NCBI GenBank assembly: GCA_025738555.1
Contig: JAOVFP010000006.1
Location: 1,364,001-1,428,000 of the forward strand
Origin: Cyathus striatus
Lineage: Eukaryota > Basidiomycota > Agaricomycetes > Agaricales > Nidulariaceae
Reading direction: 5' to 3'
DNA length: 64,000 nt
A model generated the notes under the pieces. The model searched no databases. It was not told where the DNA came from and was given only the letters and a program-made list of their open reading frames with translations. Shown here piece by piece: positions 11,749-24,215 of this stretch. Position 1 is the first letter of the stretch. Each line of letters opens with the position of its first letter. The position numbers were made by a program, and so were the translations under genes.

Positions 11749-13558
11749 ATGATATCGGGCCAATCTAACCAGCCTGGTAATGTCACTTTGACGTTGAAAA
11801 GCGTTGGAGAAGGACCTGCTGCTACCGAGCTTCTGAGAGTATTGCTGCAATACCTCAACTCAGAGCTTACTCGCAATGCCGTCAGGAATGTCCATTCGTC
11901 ATTGCGAATTGTCACGACTGCAGACCAAATCAACGCCGATATACAAGCTTTGATCAATTCTGTGGATAGTGAAACGGACTACAATACAGCCTGGTTGCTA
12001 TTCCAAAAGTATAGCTCAGCAATCGAGCCTTTAGAAAGGTTTATAATTCCATCACTACTGGAGTAGCATCAGCTGAATGCTCTCCATTTAGTGCTCTATT
12101 AGAACTGTCCTTTGCAGAGGATGACAAAGCTTTATTGGGGCATTTACCTCCATCGGATAATATCACTCATGGAGTGACCTTTATTGAGCGATGGGTTACC
12201 CATCGCGACCTCATAGCGTCAGTGCTACGAGGTCTTGTGGTTGACAACCTAAAGGTATGGACCCATACTTCATGTTGAGTTAAGTTTCCCATTAAACGAT
12301 ATTTTGCAACATGTAGGCAGTATCTCCAGAATTATATAATAAATTTAACCAGGAAGTGCTCGCAGATCGTAAACATGATGATAGAAATACTATGAGCGAG
12401 CTTTCCAAATCAATCAGCAGTTCTATTTTGGCGGATAAGAACGTTGTACAAAGGTCTGCCTCATAGTCTCTAAACATTTGTCCTCATAACCAATTTATTG
12501 TAGACCAGCTGGCGCTAAGAGCATTACGAGTATTAAGTCGACAATCCAAAGAATCTCTGTCTCACTTTCCAATGCTCAGGCAAACATTTCTGATGTATGT
12601 CCTTGGTTGTGAAAAGTGCTTCTGTTGTTTGACCCATTAAAGGATTTGAGAGCTCTGGCGATTAGGACTGCTATGCTCATTTGTGCTGCGTTCTCTATTC
12701 TCTGCAACCCCAATGCGCCCATAGATGTGAAGAAGCGTCTCCGCGAAACTCATGATATATGGACAAGCATGACTAGGTAACATCAATCTTGCATCAATCT
12801 ACACTTCTTGATACTAATGTCAGGTTTAACCTTGCTTTTACCCGGTGATTTTAATCCTATAGTTTACTGCAAGGCATTAGTCAGCACCTAGCCAATGCAA
12901 GCGCGCCCAGCATTTCATCTCTGGAAAAGGATTGGGAGCGTCTCAGGGAGCTTTTACTCGGGGATGAAGCAGTGAACTTTTTGCCTGATCTACTAAAGTT
13001 GATTAAGGCTGTCGCCAACGCTCGTCGCCCGTTTTTTGGACGAGCCGTCGTCTTTGTTCAAATTTGCCAGGTCCTATGTGACCATTACGATAAAGTGGGA
13101 GAGAACGCAGCTGATCCAGAGAGTCTCAAAGGGTGAGAAACATTTCCACTATTCACATTAATTCTGACAATTGTTCTCAGAATTATTCAAGGTGGTTCGG
13201 AAGTTCTACAAGCTGTGTCTGATGTGGTCAAAGATGTCAAGGCGTTTGGTATTGATGCTGCTGACTATTCATCCATTGAGCAAAAGTTCGAAAGCATTAC
13301 TGCTAATATGGGTGACTGCTTCAAGCAATACGACGTGAGTCCCGAATGTATTTTGCTGTTGTGTCTTGACTCTTGCTAATGCGCCGTCATGTGTAGATGA
13401 AAGACTGGGAGAAATATGAAGCTAGGATGAAATTTGCCGCTGAGCAGGATAAAAAGAATTTCAGGGCATTCAAGAAACGCATTGTGAGTTAAACCGGCCA
13501 CCCCCTATATTTTACTTATAATGTGTATGTCGTCATACAGGCCGGTACAATTTGTTAG
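11749..13558 (+). CDS. Hypothetical helical protein
   Basis: Exons 11749-12038, 12092-12254, 12317-12453, 12504-12594, 12643-12776, 12863-13132, 13181-13334, 13397-13483 and 13541-13558 join in phase to about 447 residues. If the last intron is not removed, the protein ends at 13492 instead. The start codon has a good context (TTAAACAATGA). The protein seems almost wholly alpha-helical, with heptad-like patterns (AVNFLPDLLKLIKAVANARR, MKDWEKYEARMKFAAEQDKK), and one short hydrophobic stretch (AIRTAMLICAAFSILC) that could be a single membrane or buried helix. I do not recognise the family. It converges with the SPRY gene. Confidence 0.65.
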
Positions 13559-13780
13559 ATTGGGCCATACTAATACCTGATAATGCCATTCCAGCGCTGG
13601 CCGCTGATGCACGTATTCGCATATGCTTCCTTTGCGCTGTTTCAATTTGGTTTAACTTTCAATGAGCATTTCATTGATCAATCATCTCTGTTAATTTAAT
13701 GGAGCTGCTCTTACTACGAAGTACTATACTGTATTGTCAGCGTGTATCTTCTACTCAACAGTAATATTCATATTTATAAT

Positions 13781-14820
13781 TTACCGCACTGATTCGTAGT
13801 ATGTTGGGAGCGTCTCGTCGTGTTGACCACTTCTTCCTGCGCCCTGCATCCTACCAATATGACCTTCTACTCTCCAAGCCCATTCATTCCCTTCTTTCCA
13901 CCTAAAATAATCACCGCCGAAGTTAACCTCGAAATCGCAACATCCTTCGACACCAATAGCGGCAAAAACGTCGTAGTTCACTCTAGGCATGTAGATTCCG
14001 GAGAAGGCAGCTGGTAATTTCATCCCATTATATGTGTAAAACAGTGTCCCAGTCGCAAATTCATATCCACAGCCTATTACGTCTCCTGAACTGATCCGTG
14101 TCAATGCATCAGTATAGTCGCGCCCACCGTCTGGATCTTCGAAGAACTTCCGAAAATCATCAAGATGAAGACCAGCGCTGAGACGATTCCAACCTGGCAA
14201 ACGCCACACGGGATATGGACGACAAGAGGTACCTACGCCACGTGTTAGCTGAGTAATACTAGAACCAGTGAGTGGAGTACGACTACATACCAACTGATAT
14301 GATACCCTCCATCTTGTGAATCAAGACTTCATAATAAACACCTGTCTTTCCTTGTATATCATAGAGTCCAGCCATGATTGGTAAATCGCTAAGAAGACAG
14401 GTATCCTGGCATTGAGGTGTAGTATGTACGCGCGTGGTGCCAGAGCTGCCCTTCGCGTCATCCTGTATTATACCCTGGAAACGTGGGGTATCCGGACGTT
14501 CAATACCCCAAGCCTTACACCCGATCTCACTTATTCTATCCAGAAGATACGAAGGAACAAAGCTTGGCTCTTGAGGAGGATACTGTGAACAGAACGATTC
14601 TGCAGCTTCGAACTCATCCTCAGTGGCATCTGCAAACTTTCCGAGCGCATGCTATAAGGCGAAGAGGTTATGTCAAAACGTAATTTCTAACGGACAGACG
14701 ACATGTGGAATATACCGAAATTTCTGGCGCGGGGGCCCAAACAGGAGGAGCAGCACCCGCTTGGGAATGATAAGAAGAATCTGATGAAACTAAACCTTTA
14801 ACTCGACCCAGAAAGCCCAT
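13781..14820 (-). CDS. SPRY-domain protein, Ssh4/Ear1-like ubiquitin-ligase adaptor
   Basis: Three exons (14820-14716, 14651-14291, 14232-13781) give 305 residues. The SPRY core is clear: YPVWRLPGWNRLSAGLHLDD, FFEDPDGGRDYTDA, GDVIGCGYEFATGTLFYTYN, AAIGVEGCCDFEVNFGGDYF and then RWKEGNEWAWRVEGH. This pattern is closest to fungal Ssh4/Ear1, which recruit the Nedd4-type ligase Rsp5 to membrane cargo for sorting into the vacuole. Yeast Ssh4 has an N-terminal membrane anchor and PPxY motifs. Here I see neither; a C-terminal LPTY may be a degenerate PY motif. So the adaptor role is an inference and the protein may be soluble. It is divergent from RPC11 with 273 bp between start codons. Confidence 0.8.
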
Positions 14821-15093
14821 AGAGTATTGGATTATAGTTTATATTGTTGAATAGAAATTATAATGTAATTGGGATGTTGGGGGCGTAAGTTAGCAGAGCT
14901 GAGCGCTGAGCAGTTTACTATTTATATACAGCCTGAATCAGGCCGTGTGCACGTGCTGATGACATTGATGGACGATCTCCCGGAGACAATTGAAATTGAG
15001 ACAGGCTCCTATTCTTTCTGCACTGAAGCATTTTCCAGTATTCAGTATTCAAATATTCAGTACTCAGTACTTCCGTAGTATCCATCTTCTCCA

Positions 15094-15632
15094 ATGCTTT
15101 TCTGCCCGACCTGCGCAAATCTTCTAGTAATCTCTGTTGATACCGGGTTTAACAAATGGGCCTGCAATTCCTGTGCTTACGAGTTTCCCATCTCCAAACA
15201 GGTCCGTTCCTCCACAGCTTTTTCACAGCTTCGTCTCACGAGGCCCATTAGATGACTTCCAGGACCAATCTAAAGCGCAAGGAAATAGACGATGTTTTGG
15301 GAGGAGATGAAATGTGGGCACATGCAGATAAGACTCAAGGTGTGTAACTGAACGACAAGGCTGGACTTGTGGCTGAGCTACTTTTGTACTTCTGCCGTAG
15401 CTTCCTGCGACAAGTGCAATAACGACAAGGCATATTTCTACCAGCTACAGATTAGATCAGCTGACGAGCCAATGACTACCTGTGCGTCTCACACAATTTT
15501 ATTCTAATTTGCTCGCTGAATCCATCCACTATACTTTAGTCTATCGGTATGTGTCATCGCTCACCACAACATGGATTTGCTAATGACCGATTTAGCTGCG
15601 TTAACTGTGCACATCAGTGGCGTGAAAACTAG
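15094..15632 (+). CDS. RPC11: RNA polymerase III subunit Rpc11 (TFIIS-like)
   Basis: Five exons (15094-15201, 15252-15339, 15401-15481, 15540-15546, 15596-15632) give 106 residues, against 110 in yeast. The N-terminal zinc ribbon is MLFCPTCANLL...WACNSCAYEF. The C-terminal TFIIS-type ribbon has CDKCNNDKAYFYQLQ, the RNA-cleavage signature RSADEPMTT, then FYRCVNCAHQW. Rpc11 drives transcript cleavage, termination and reinitiation by Pol III. Exon 4 is only 7 nt (bases TC, TAT, CG), but both flanking introns have good splice sites and the joined protein keeps the invariant TTFYRC. Identification is secure. Confidence 0.96.
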
Positions 15633-16414
15633 ATTCCTGCTCGTGTCTTGCACATTTCCTCAAGATATCATATGTTTAATACGAACTTGTCAGATAGCTC
15701 GCAGTACGTACCGTTAATATTATGGTTTGGTCATTTATCGATCATTGATATCCGCAAATCCTTCCCTTATCAGTAGATCCCTGCGAGGCAGCAGAATCTC
15801 TCGTCTATCGCAAGACATTTTGCATTCATTCCGGACATTTTTGATGTTTGGGGATTTCTTCAAACATTAAGTTATTTATGGCTGCCATTCAAAGTTGGCA
15901 TTATGGAGTCTATCTTTACACCCTTCCCTTCGTTGCAGGGTTACAGATGTCACTGCCATAAAGTTAGTTACCGCTATACTGTCATGCTCATGCAGCTTCT
16001 ATAAATAATTAACATATATTATTGCAGTAAACCTGGTCTAATAAGTCTCCTCAACTAAAGATTAAATACGTAAGTAAGTGGTAATGCGTGTGGGTACGTA
16101 AAATAAACTATTGTCCAGGGGGAGGGCATCTATCAAAATCTATGGAATCGGAAAGTACTGCAAAGTGCGCATAAGCAAGATGAGAAATAAATAATACTGT
16201 CCTGGAGTGAAGGTGTGTTTTCAGGCATCTAAGGTATTCGTATATTTTGAGCAGTTTTAAATTGGGTCTTCATGTTTTGATGATGCTTCCGTGTGGATGC
16301 CATTACTATACGAAATTTGTTTGGTACGTATTATATTTGTATTATTGTATTCAATCTGAATTCCTCTGGCAGGGTTTGAATCATATCATTTCTTTGTGAT
16401 TTTTTTGGTGGGCG
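15633..16414. other. Intergenic, no feature seen
   Basis: AT-rich 3' flank shared by two convergent genes. No coding or structural signal was recognised. Confidence 0.45.
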
Positions 16415-17240
16415 TCAAGCATTACTACTGGGATACTCTTCACTTCGTTGAATCCTGGGGATTATCAAGAACAAACACGATAGCATTGAAAAGCCCCCAA
16501 AGCAAGAAACGGTGATACGGATAGCTTTTGATTCTTCCAATATGACATACGTCAATATTTGGACGAATATAAGCCAGAGGCCACCGACATAACATAAGAA
16601 CCCTGGAGAACAATTTAGGTATTATATAAAGCTTCTCTTAGAATGACGTACAGTGCCACTGAACAAGTGTCCAAGTTCTCCCAATTCCGTAGCTTTTGAG
16701 TAGATGGTTACTATCCGCGGCGATTGATGCCGCTGAAGGGGGCAAGGCAGAGTCGCGCTTTCTTGCAGCCGTTAGAGGTAATTCCCCAAGCTTATCCGTA
16801 AGAATAAATGCACTAATAGAAGCGCTGATGTTGAAAAATAGAGCGACGTAACAAATGACTAGGAGAAAGGTGCGCGATTCCTGAGGATCATCGGTGTTGG
16901 TACTGAAAACTCCGGATTGCTTAAAAAATGCTAGCAGTATAGCGCCGGTCACTGTGAGTGAAGCAGACTGTTCGCGGAAAGTGAGGTATCAGATGTGAGT
17001 GTAAACACCCTGAACAGTAGCACTTACAATTATTGACGCATTTTGGCAAGTCGACTGCCATCCGTCTCGAAGAGATCGAATAGTGGACGGTAGTTCATCT
17101 TTTAAAATATAAGTCAGCGAAAACGTTACGAAAGATGAAGGTAAATATGTATACAGTTAAGCCTGGTTTCCATTTACTCTCGGAGCAATATATAGTACCA
17201 AAATCGAGGCTTCCACCGGTTCGGAACTGGAATGTACGAC
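16415..17240 (-). CDS. Small multi-pass membrane protein, family unknown
   Basis: Well-supported exons are 17098-17028, 16967-16652 and 16602-16415 (stop at 16417-16415). A further upstream exon ending at 17178 is likely (FRTGGSLDFGTIYCSE), but no in-frame ATG is visible, so the start is unresolved. The protein has about four membrane segments: LTVTGAILLAFF, LLVICYVALFFNISASISAF, FLCYVGGLWLIFVQILTYVI and ITVSCFGGFSMLSCLFLII. A conserved-looking DELPSTIRSLRDGWQST precedes the first. A TATAAATA box lies near 17290 on this strand. Proteins of this general shape are common in agaric genomes, without assigned function. Confidence 0.6.
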
Positions 17241-19342
17241 TAAGTAGATGAGTGGACTTCAAATTGTAGTAAAGTATCGGACTCGGATATTTATAAGCTT
17301 GCTATACTGGTACCACGCGTATTCAGTGAGTTGCAGTGTAAGTACCGGAACGCTTGTGTATGAGTGGAAATGAACGTTGATAGCAATGTTGGCTACACAG
17401 GAAAGGCATAGCCTTACGGGGATGTCCAGTTCAAATGATGATCACCATACTTGTACTTGGTTGTCTTGTGGTTGCAGTGTCTTCCGCCACTTGTTAGATG
17501 TATACTTACACATACGGTGCAGGACACGTTTAAATGACTAAATCTGTGACTTCGAGTCCTGGTCGTGTCTGGAATTTTTTTGCAGACACATCTGATGCAA
17601 AACCAAATGATAGCCACATGGCTTGACGGCAGCTAAGTACCAGTTACTTCAAAATTGAATACACCACCCCCGAGCTGTCCCCGAGGCAGAAACGTTACTT
17701 ACTCGCTCAGCCTTTTCGACGCACCTGTTGGTTCGAGGCTTCGAGGCTTGACATGGACAATTCCAAAGTCCCAGCTTATCAACTTCGCTTACGAAAGAAG
17801 GCTCTATAGAACTATTGGACAGTGGACACAGTGAACAGGCCCTCTGGTGTTGACTAGCCCTGGACCATAAACAATGACATGAAGTCATATTTTCATAAAC
17901 AGCGCAAAGTGCCGTGAGAGTTACAACAATAGACTTGTTTTGCACGAAGGTAAGTCATGGAATAGAAGCGACTTTATTGACCTTTGGAACGTGGAGTAAA
18001 CTCGGAGCAGTACTGAACAGGTATAATTAATGCCTCCACTACTAAGTAGGAGACCTCACCTTCCGACGGTTATGTTAGGTCGGACAAAACATGTAGAAAA
18101 TATATACCATAGCTTGGAGTCTTTACACTAGCTTCGGAAATAACAGCTCAAGAAGCGAAAATACTAACAAAGGATAAGTACTCAGCGACTTCACAAATCC
18201 GTAATAAATTATTACAGCAAACTTGAGCACGTACTTTTAAATACGTCAGTACATAGTACCAATAGTTGCATGTTGATGACTTGTTTGCGGTGACGTCGGA
18301 CGTCACCTAGACCAACTGCGCCGACAAATGGGGATTGCCTGGCTATACTTACTGGCGTCCACGAAGGGATTGGTCTTATGAAGTTGGGCAGTTGGGCATG
18401 CCGATGCTAAACCCGCAAACTTCATATTCTTCGAACCCAACTTAGTGAAGTAAGCATGATGAACTCGTACAAGCATGCAAGCATCCGAAACCATTACTAG
18501 TACTTATGATTGTTGAAATATGAAAGTCCTATGTCTGCGGTGTTGTTTAGAATAACCTAGACAATGCCTAGACATCAAAAAAAAAAAACCCCATCCGTTG
18601 TGAAGTTAGGAAAGCCTGCAAGTCTAGGAGTATCAGTAAATCAGAAAGGGAGCCGTGGAATGCATTGGTGCAGAGAAAAAGCATATACCAAGGAGCTAAT
18701 AAGCAGGATTTTCAGCCAAGGACGAAGGCTTTAAAAGTACGGCAATACTTATTCTTACAATTAGCGGCTTGTCCATTGAATTGTCCGGTGGTTTTTGTGA
18801 AGTCCGTAATCAATAGTTACGATTCAAAATATATCCCTTACATACGATAATGTGAGTAGCCCTTCAGATAAGTACAACTTACTACTTATACTTAGTGTGC
18901 GGTGGCAGTGGACGGACTCGTGGCAGGGCCGGCCAAATGATAACACGGTGAGACGTCCACTTGGACCCACAGTCGAAGGAAGCATATTTAAATGTGCATT
19001 AGAACCTACAACCCAATTCCAAGATGGGGAGAGAAGGCTTGGAGAATGCAATTTGATTTCGCTGATTACTCAATAACGTAATGATCGCGTGACTCAAAAT
19101 TTGTGTGCCTGGCATCGCGAAGTTGGCATTTACTCTTGCTCGGTAGAAACTGTAGTATGCAATTATTTTCACTGTCAGTGTCGACTTCCACCAAAACCTA
19201 GCATCTGTTTCCCCGCCATTGCAATAGACTGGCGTTGGTATCTCTCAAGGGAACTGCTCGTTTTTACGGGCATGCCTTAGGACACCTGGACAGTGTCTTG
19301 GTTCCTGCAAAGTGCGACATTGCTCCAAGACAGCGCCATGCC
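17241..19342. other. 2.1-kb intergenic stretch
   Basis: Holds the likely promoter of the membrane-protein gene on the left and of the helicase on the right. A 98-codon minus-strand frame at 17649-17945 has no splice or family support. The one clear structure is the palindrome at 18289-18307, listed separately. Confidence 0.4.
18289..18307. promoter_or_regulatory. Perfect palindrome with two ATF/CREB-like half motifs
   Basis: GGTGACGTC, one G, then GACGTCACC: a perfect 9-bp inverted repeat with a 1-nt spacer. TGACGTC resembles the core bound by ATF/CREB-type bZIP factors. No gene start is close (the nearest is over 1 kb away), so a regulatory role is a guess. Confidence 0.3.
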
Positions 19343-22300
19343 ATGCCATCCCCTCCATATCCACTCCGACACGTTAGGAGCTTTATTTCCACATCCTTTC
19401 ATTCTTTACAGGCTGAAAATCCGCCGACCGTGGCCTCTGACACGCGTTTTTCGGTATCAGAACAACAGGACGCTTTTTATACTAATATTCGGAGCAAAGG
19501 CAGAACGTATCGCACATTGTTAACTACCACCAACAGGCATACAGCTGCGGAGTCGGAATGGCTTCAAGATGGCGAACCTCCATCGGTCGGGCACATCACA
19601 TCTGGAGAAAACATGCCGAGCGTAGCTCAACCCGCTCGTTTTGATTGGCGTCTACGCCCCAGCTCCCGTGTTCCCCGTGATATATCAACTCCACATCGAA
19701 AGAAATATCCTATTCGCGTACACCCTACGTTGTCGTCAGTATCCAAGGGAGAAATATATCATGATGCTATAAAAGAATACAAAGAACAGTATGTCTAATT
19801 TCCGTTTACATGTCTGATCCGGTTCCGTGACATTTTTATTTGACAAGCTTTTTGGGCCTTTTGAAAGCAGAGGAAGCAGTAGATGAAGCGGAGCTGAAGG
19901 AACGGTTGTCTACTTGGGGCATGAAGCGACTACGAGAAGAGGGATATTGTGTAACCGACCTTCGAGCGTATTGGTTGAAGGCGAACCAATTTGGGCGACC
20001 CGTAGCATCATTTGACCTTGGAACGGGTATAACCCTCCCAGATCATCGATTCGAGTGCGTCTCCATTTTTCGATGTTTCCTTAAAAAATTGACCTGGCCT
20101 GTCAGGAGTGGCGCCCAGGTTCTATTGTCGCGTGTCGATCCTCTTCAAGAAGACCATGTAAAAGGATCGGTAATATCAAGCACTGCCTCTCAGCTGCGTG
20201 TTTGTTTTTCGGAGCAGTTCGACGATCTCGACGACGGGCTATGGCGATTAGACCTTGGTCGTGTTAACATGGTTTTTGAGCGAATGCGAACGGCTATTTC
20301 TCATATGAATCAAGATCCTCAGGTCATTGAAGAGCTTTCTCATAATAATGATCGGCAACTTATATTGCAAGGGACTCATCTTCGGGACATTTTATTGCGG
20401 TCATTTGATCCCCAGCTGCATGAACGTTTTGAAGTGTCTCAGGCAGGCCTGGGTGCTTTCGCGGATAACATGCTTATTCAAAGTTGGGCCAAACGATATG
20501 TATGTGATAATCCGCTGGTAATGGAAGGCGACCCTGTTCTTGAAGGACTCAATGCATCACAGCGAAAAGCGATAGCGACGATGATTGGAGAGAGAATCAG
20601 TCTTGTTCAAGGTGTAAGCCCTCCTTCATTGTTCGTTTTTCCGTCTAATGCTTATTCGACGGCTATCCACAGCCTCCTGGTACAGGCAAGACCAAGACCA
20701 TTATTGAGACGATCAGGTTACTAAAGGTTTCAATGATTCTCATTCAGTATTTTAAGTCATGAGGTTTGATACGTTTTGCAGGACCATTTTCAGGTACCTC
20801 ATCCTATTCTGGTATGCACGTTCACCAACGTTGCAGTCGACAATCTTACAGAAGGCTTCTTGAAAGCCTCTATGAATCCACTTCGGGTTTCATTCGGTGG
20901 TCATCCGCGGGCTTCCATTCTTGAGCATTCCTTAGACTACAAGCTCGAGAGGCATCCCCTTCATGACAAGCTTGCAACCTTAGTCAAAGAGGAAGAAGAA
21001 GTCTCTGTAGAACTGCATGATCTAGAGAAGCGTATTTCCAAGCTGGAAACGAAGATCGACGGTGGAAAGAAGGCCCATGCATTGGAGGGGCGGTTGAAGA
21101 ATATGAAACTGGCGGCTTTAGTATTGCAAAGGCGGCGTAATGTCCTGAAGAGGCGGTGTTATGCAAGGAAACAAGAGATGTTGAAAGATGTGCTCGACGA
21201 CGCCGATGTGGTATGTTCTTAATCTCGTTGTTCCTCACTTCGAACAACTGATGGTCTCTGAAGATTTGTACGACATGCGTAACATCGGCTTGCAATGCTC
21301 TGAATATAATGGATTTCCCAGTGGTATTTTTAGATGAAGCTTCAATGTCTACTGAACCTGCGTCCTTAATTCCGCTCATGAAAGGAGTATGAATGCCTCC
21401 ATACTTTTGCTCTTGCGTTGACTGATCATTGCACTTAGTCTCGCCATGTTGCCCTCATAGGCGATCACAAACAACTACCCCCAGTCATCATCAGCCCTGA
21501 TGCTCAGTCAGGCGGACTCGCTACCAGTCTCTTCGAAAGACTTATGGAAGAAAGGAGTAAGTCTCCTCTCCAACCTGCGACTTATCCTTTTGATTAATCG
21601 TGTTAATCAATAGCCGTTCCCTCAGTTATGCTTGATATACAATACCGAATGCATCCTTCCATTTCGCTGTTCCCTTCTTTGGAGTTTTATAATCTTTCGG
21701 TTCGCGACGGCACTGTTGACCAATTTGGCAATGTTTCTCCACTGCTCCTCCCCCCGATGTCTCAACATCTTCCATCTAATGAGACGACCGGGAAGCGACC
21801 TTCTCTTATCTTCCTCGATCACAGCGGTATGGAGAGCAGAAAGGGTAGAAGCAAAGTAAATGTTACGGAGGCAAACATCGTTATAAGCGTCGTGGAAGAT
21901 CTTCTACTTCAGAATCCAGTAAGCTTGGTATAATGGTCTCGATGTTCATGGCTAACTTTCGGGTAATGGAGGGACTGCGAGGAGAAGACATTGGAATCAT
22001 CGCACCTTATGTCAGTCAGATCGCCCTTTTAACACGTCTCTTGACCGTGGACGAACCATATAAAGCACGGTTCAAAGAAACCCTCGGCGATCATGGGCTT
22101 TTGCAGCTCTCTCAGATCGGTGTGAAAACCGTGGACGGCTTTGAAGGACGAGAAAAGGACATCATTATATTTTCTACTGTACGAAACAATACGGGCGGTT
22201 ACATTGGCTTCCTTGCAGACCGGCGTCGTCTGAATGTCGGACTTACGCGCGCCAAGCGGGGGCTGTTTGTTATTGGGAACATCAAAACACTGAAAACGGG

Positions 22301-22481
22301 GAGAAATTACGGAGAGGCTGTTGTGAAGGCCGAGAAAGGCAATTTTTCGTGGCGCCATTATGTGTCTTTTCTCTCTGAGCAAGGGCTGGTGGTGAGACTG
22401 AGCGGAGACAAGTTAGAACGCGCGCTCTATGGTAATTGGAAGTCGGCAGGGAGCCGGGGCTTGGGTGTTCTGAAGGGTTGA
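19343..22481 (+). CDS. Superfamily 1 Upf1/SMUBP2-like helicase, possibly mitochondrial
   Basis: Nine exons give 899 residues: 19343-19788, 19848-20054, 20106-20613, 20673-20726, 20782-21210, 21264-21386, 21439-21556, 21614-21918 and 21972-22481. Helicase motifs are complete: Q motif LNASQRKAIA, Walker A GPPGTGKTKT (split by an intron), TFTNVAVDNL (Ia), VVFLDEASM (Walker B), ALIGDHKQLPP (III), DIQYRMHP (IV), VKTVDGFEGREKDIIIFSTV (V) and LNVGLTRAKRGLF (VI). A coiled-coil insert (residues about 460-530) separates motif Ia from motif II, as in Upf1-family stalks. The N-terminus MPSPPYPLRHVRSFISTSFH is basic and lacks acidic residues, like a mitochondrial presequence. The exact orthologue (Hcs1-like or another clade) is not settled. 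Confidence 0.9.
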
Positions 22482-24215
22482 ACTGAAGCTACGTGTTTTT
22501 CGGAGTATATCTGGAGGGCGTTCAGAATGTCACCTTAATGTCATGGAGCCCTGAGGTGTCACAGTTGCTGCACATTTGGCGTCCCGCGAGCGTTTCACTT
22601 GGAGGACCGGGGCGACAATGGTTGCGAGATGAAAATGAGCGTTCCCCACGGTCCGACGGCGGCTGACGATGCTCGTATGGGATGTGTTCTTTCACTTACT
22701 TGGACTGGGAAGTTGTAGGAAGTTGTAGGCCACTGATCAGTAACTTTATTCTTTAAATTAGCTGAACACATAAGTACGCATGGAGAGTTGATTTATTGCA
22801 TGTACATAATTGTAGATATGAAATTAGTTCTATATAGGTCGGCACGGAGTTCACAAATATGTAAATGTGGACCTGTGGCACCGTGCAAGCTGTCGGGGCG
22901 ATTAGGGCTGATTAAGGAAGACGGAAACATTTTCCGGAGTGCAGATCGACGATAGAGATGTTTAGAGATGTCGATGGATATACTGGGTAATTTCGGATTC
23001 ATGGCAAGTAAGTGGTACTCTAGTCTCTTCAAAGGTTTACAACGATGAGGATAGTACGATGGAGAGCTGCAAAGATTGTACAAAGAAAAGTACTAGCGGG
23101 GCGTAATCGATGTTGCTTTGTAAGAGAATGCTCGTCAGCGCGCGTCACCCGCCTTGGTGTTGAAGGTCAAAGGAAAGAATGACATCAGACAACATGCAAT
23201 ATATCTTTGCCGACACGCAACCGACGCGTCAGGTATTGTAGAATGAGACACAGGGTTGAATTCGGAGGTTTCTTGAAATTTGTATGGCGCAGTCAGTAGT
23301 GTTACATCGTCATGGAGGCGAGACTGAGCGGATCCTCGCAGTGCCTTCTGGACTGTGGAGGAAATTAAAGATAACTATGTACCAAGTATGCTGGATGTTG
23401 AGGCAACTAGTGGTCCAATGCGAATCGGGAATGAAATGGATGAATAAAAGCGGGAGAAAGAAAATAAATTGGATGTGGACGTGTTTTGGGGAGTCGTCGT
23501 GCCGACCGAGGCGGGTGGATTACCGTAAACTGCGAAAACGAGGCGTGTCAGGCTTAGCGACGGGGTTAGGCACGCGGAAGAGGGACGGAAAAGGGAATAT
23601 GGACTCCAAATATAGGCAACTGATCGGAAGCACGCGAGGTGATGGCCCCAAGATGAGGCGTGGCTGAACCTCAACCTTAGCTTGAGGACGCCATGGTCGC
23701 TGCGGGAGAGATTTACCATCCTCAAACCCTGTCCGACGCCGGCATTCCACATACGATCACAATTGTCCTCTTTTTTCTTTTCTTTGTATGCATCCATGCC
23801 GAATTTGTCGCTCTCCCTTGTCCTCAAAAGGCGACACCCTCCGCCAGCGCGCTTCTCTTGCCCTCTGCGCGCATGTCTCATCACTGACACTACAGGGACG
23901 CGCACGTCTCACCACTGATTGCAACTACCTCTGCACCTGTCCACTTGTCTGCACTCTTCCACCTCGCGTCTTCCCTCCCGCGACGTCCTCTCCAAATTAG
24001 TCAGGATCTCTTCCTCTGCGATTCCTTTGCAGACTCTGCGACGATCTCCCATCAATCCATTCCGCAATTAGTTACCGCTCCTTCAGACACTTGCTGCCAC
24101 TACTTCTTCTGCTTCTCTTCCACCCACCTCAAATATTACATCCGCATCCCTTCCCTTCCCTTCCCTTCCCTTCCCTTCGTGCCTCGCCTCCTCCCTCAGC
24201 TTCAAGCCCCCCGCC
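22482..24215. other. 1.7-kb intergenic stretch with pyrimidine-rich leader
   Basis: No gene recognised. The last 500 bases are strongly pyrimidine-rich on the + strand and probably form the promoter and 5' leader of the zinc-finger gene, including the CCCTT repeat. Confidence 0.5.
24148..24177 (+). repeat. (CCCTT)6 microsatellite in 5' leader
   Basis: Six perfect copies of CCCTT, ending 38 bases before the zinc-finger gene's ATG. CT-rich tracts around the transcription start are usual in strongly expressed fungal genes. Confidence 0.9.

Noticed and set aside
11448..11850. Minus-strand frames across the start of the helical protein gene.
   Set aside because: They overlap a plus-strand gene that closes in phase over nine exons.
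17649..17945. Minus-strand 98-codon frame.
   Set aside because: No splice support, no recognised domain, and an atypical Cys/Ser-rich composition; kept only as a mention in the intergenic entry.
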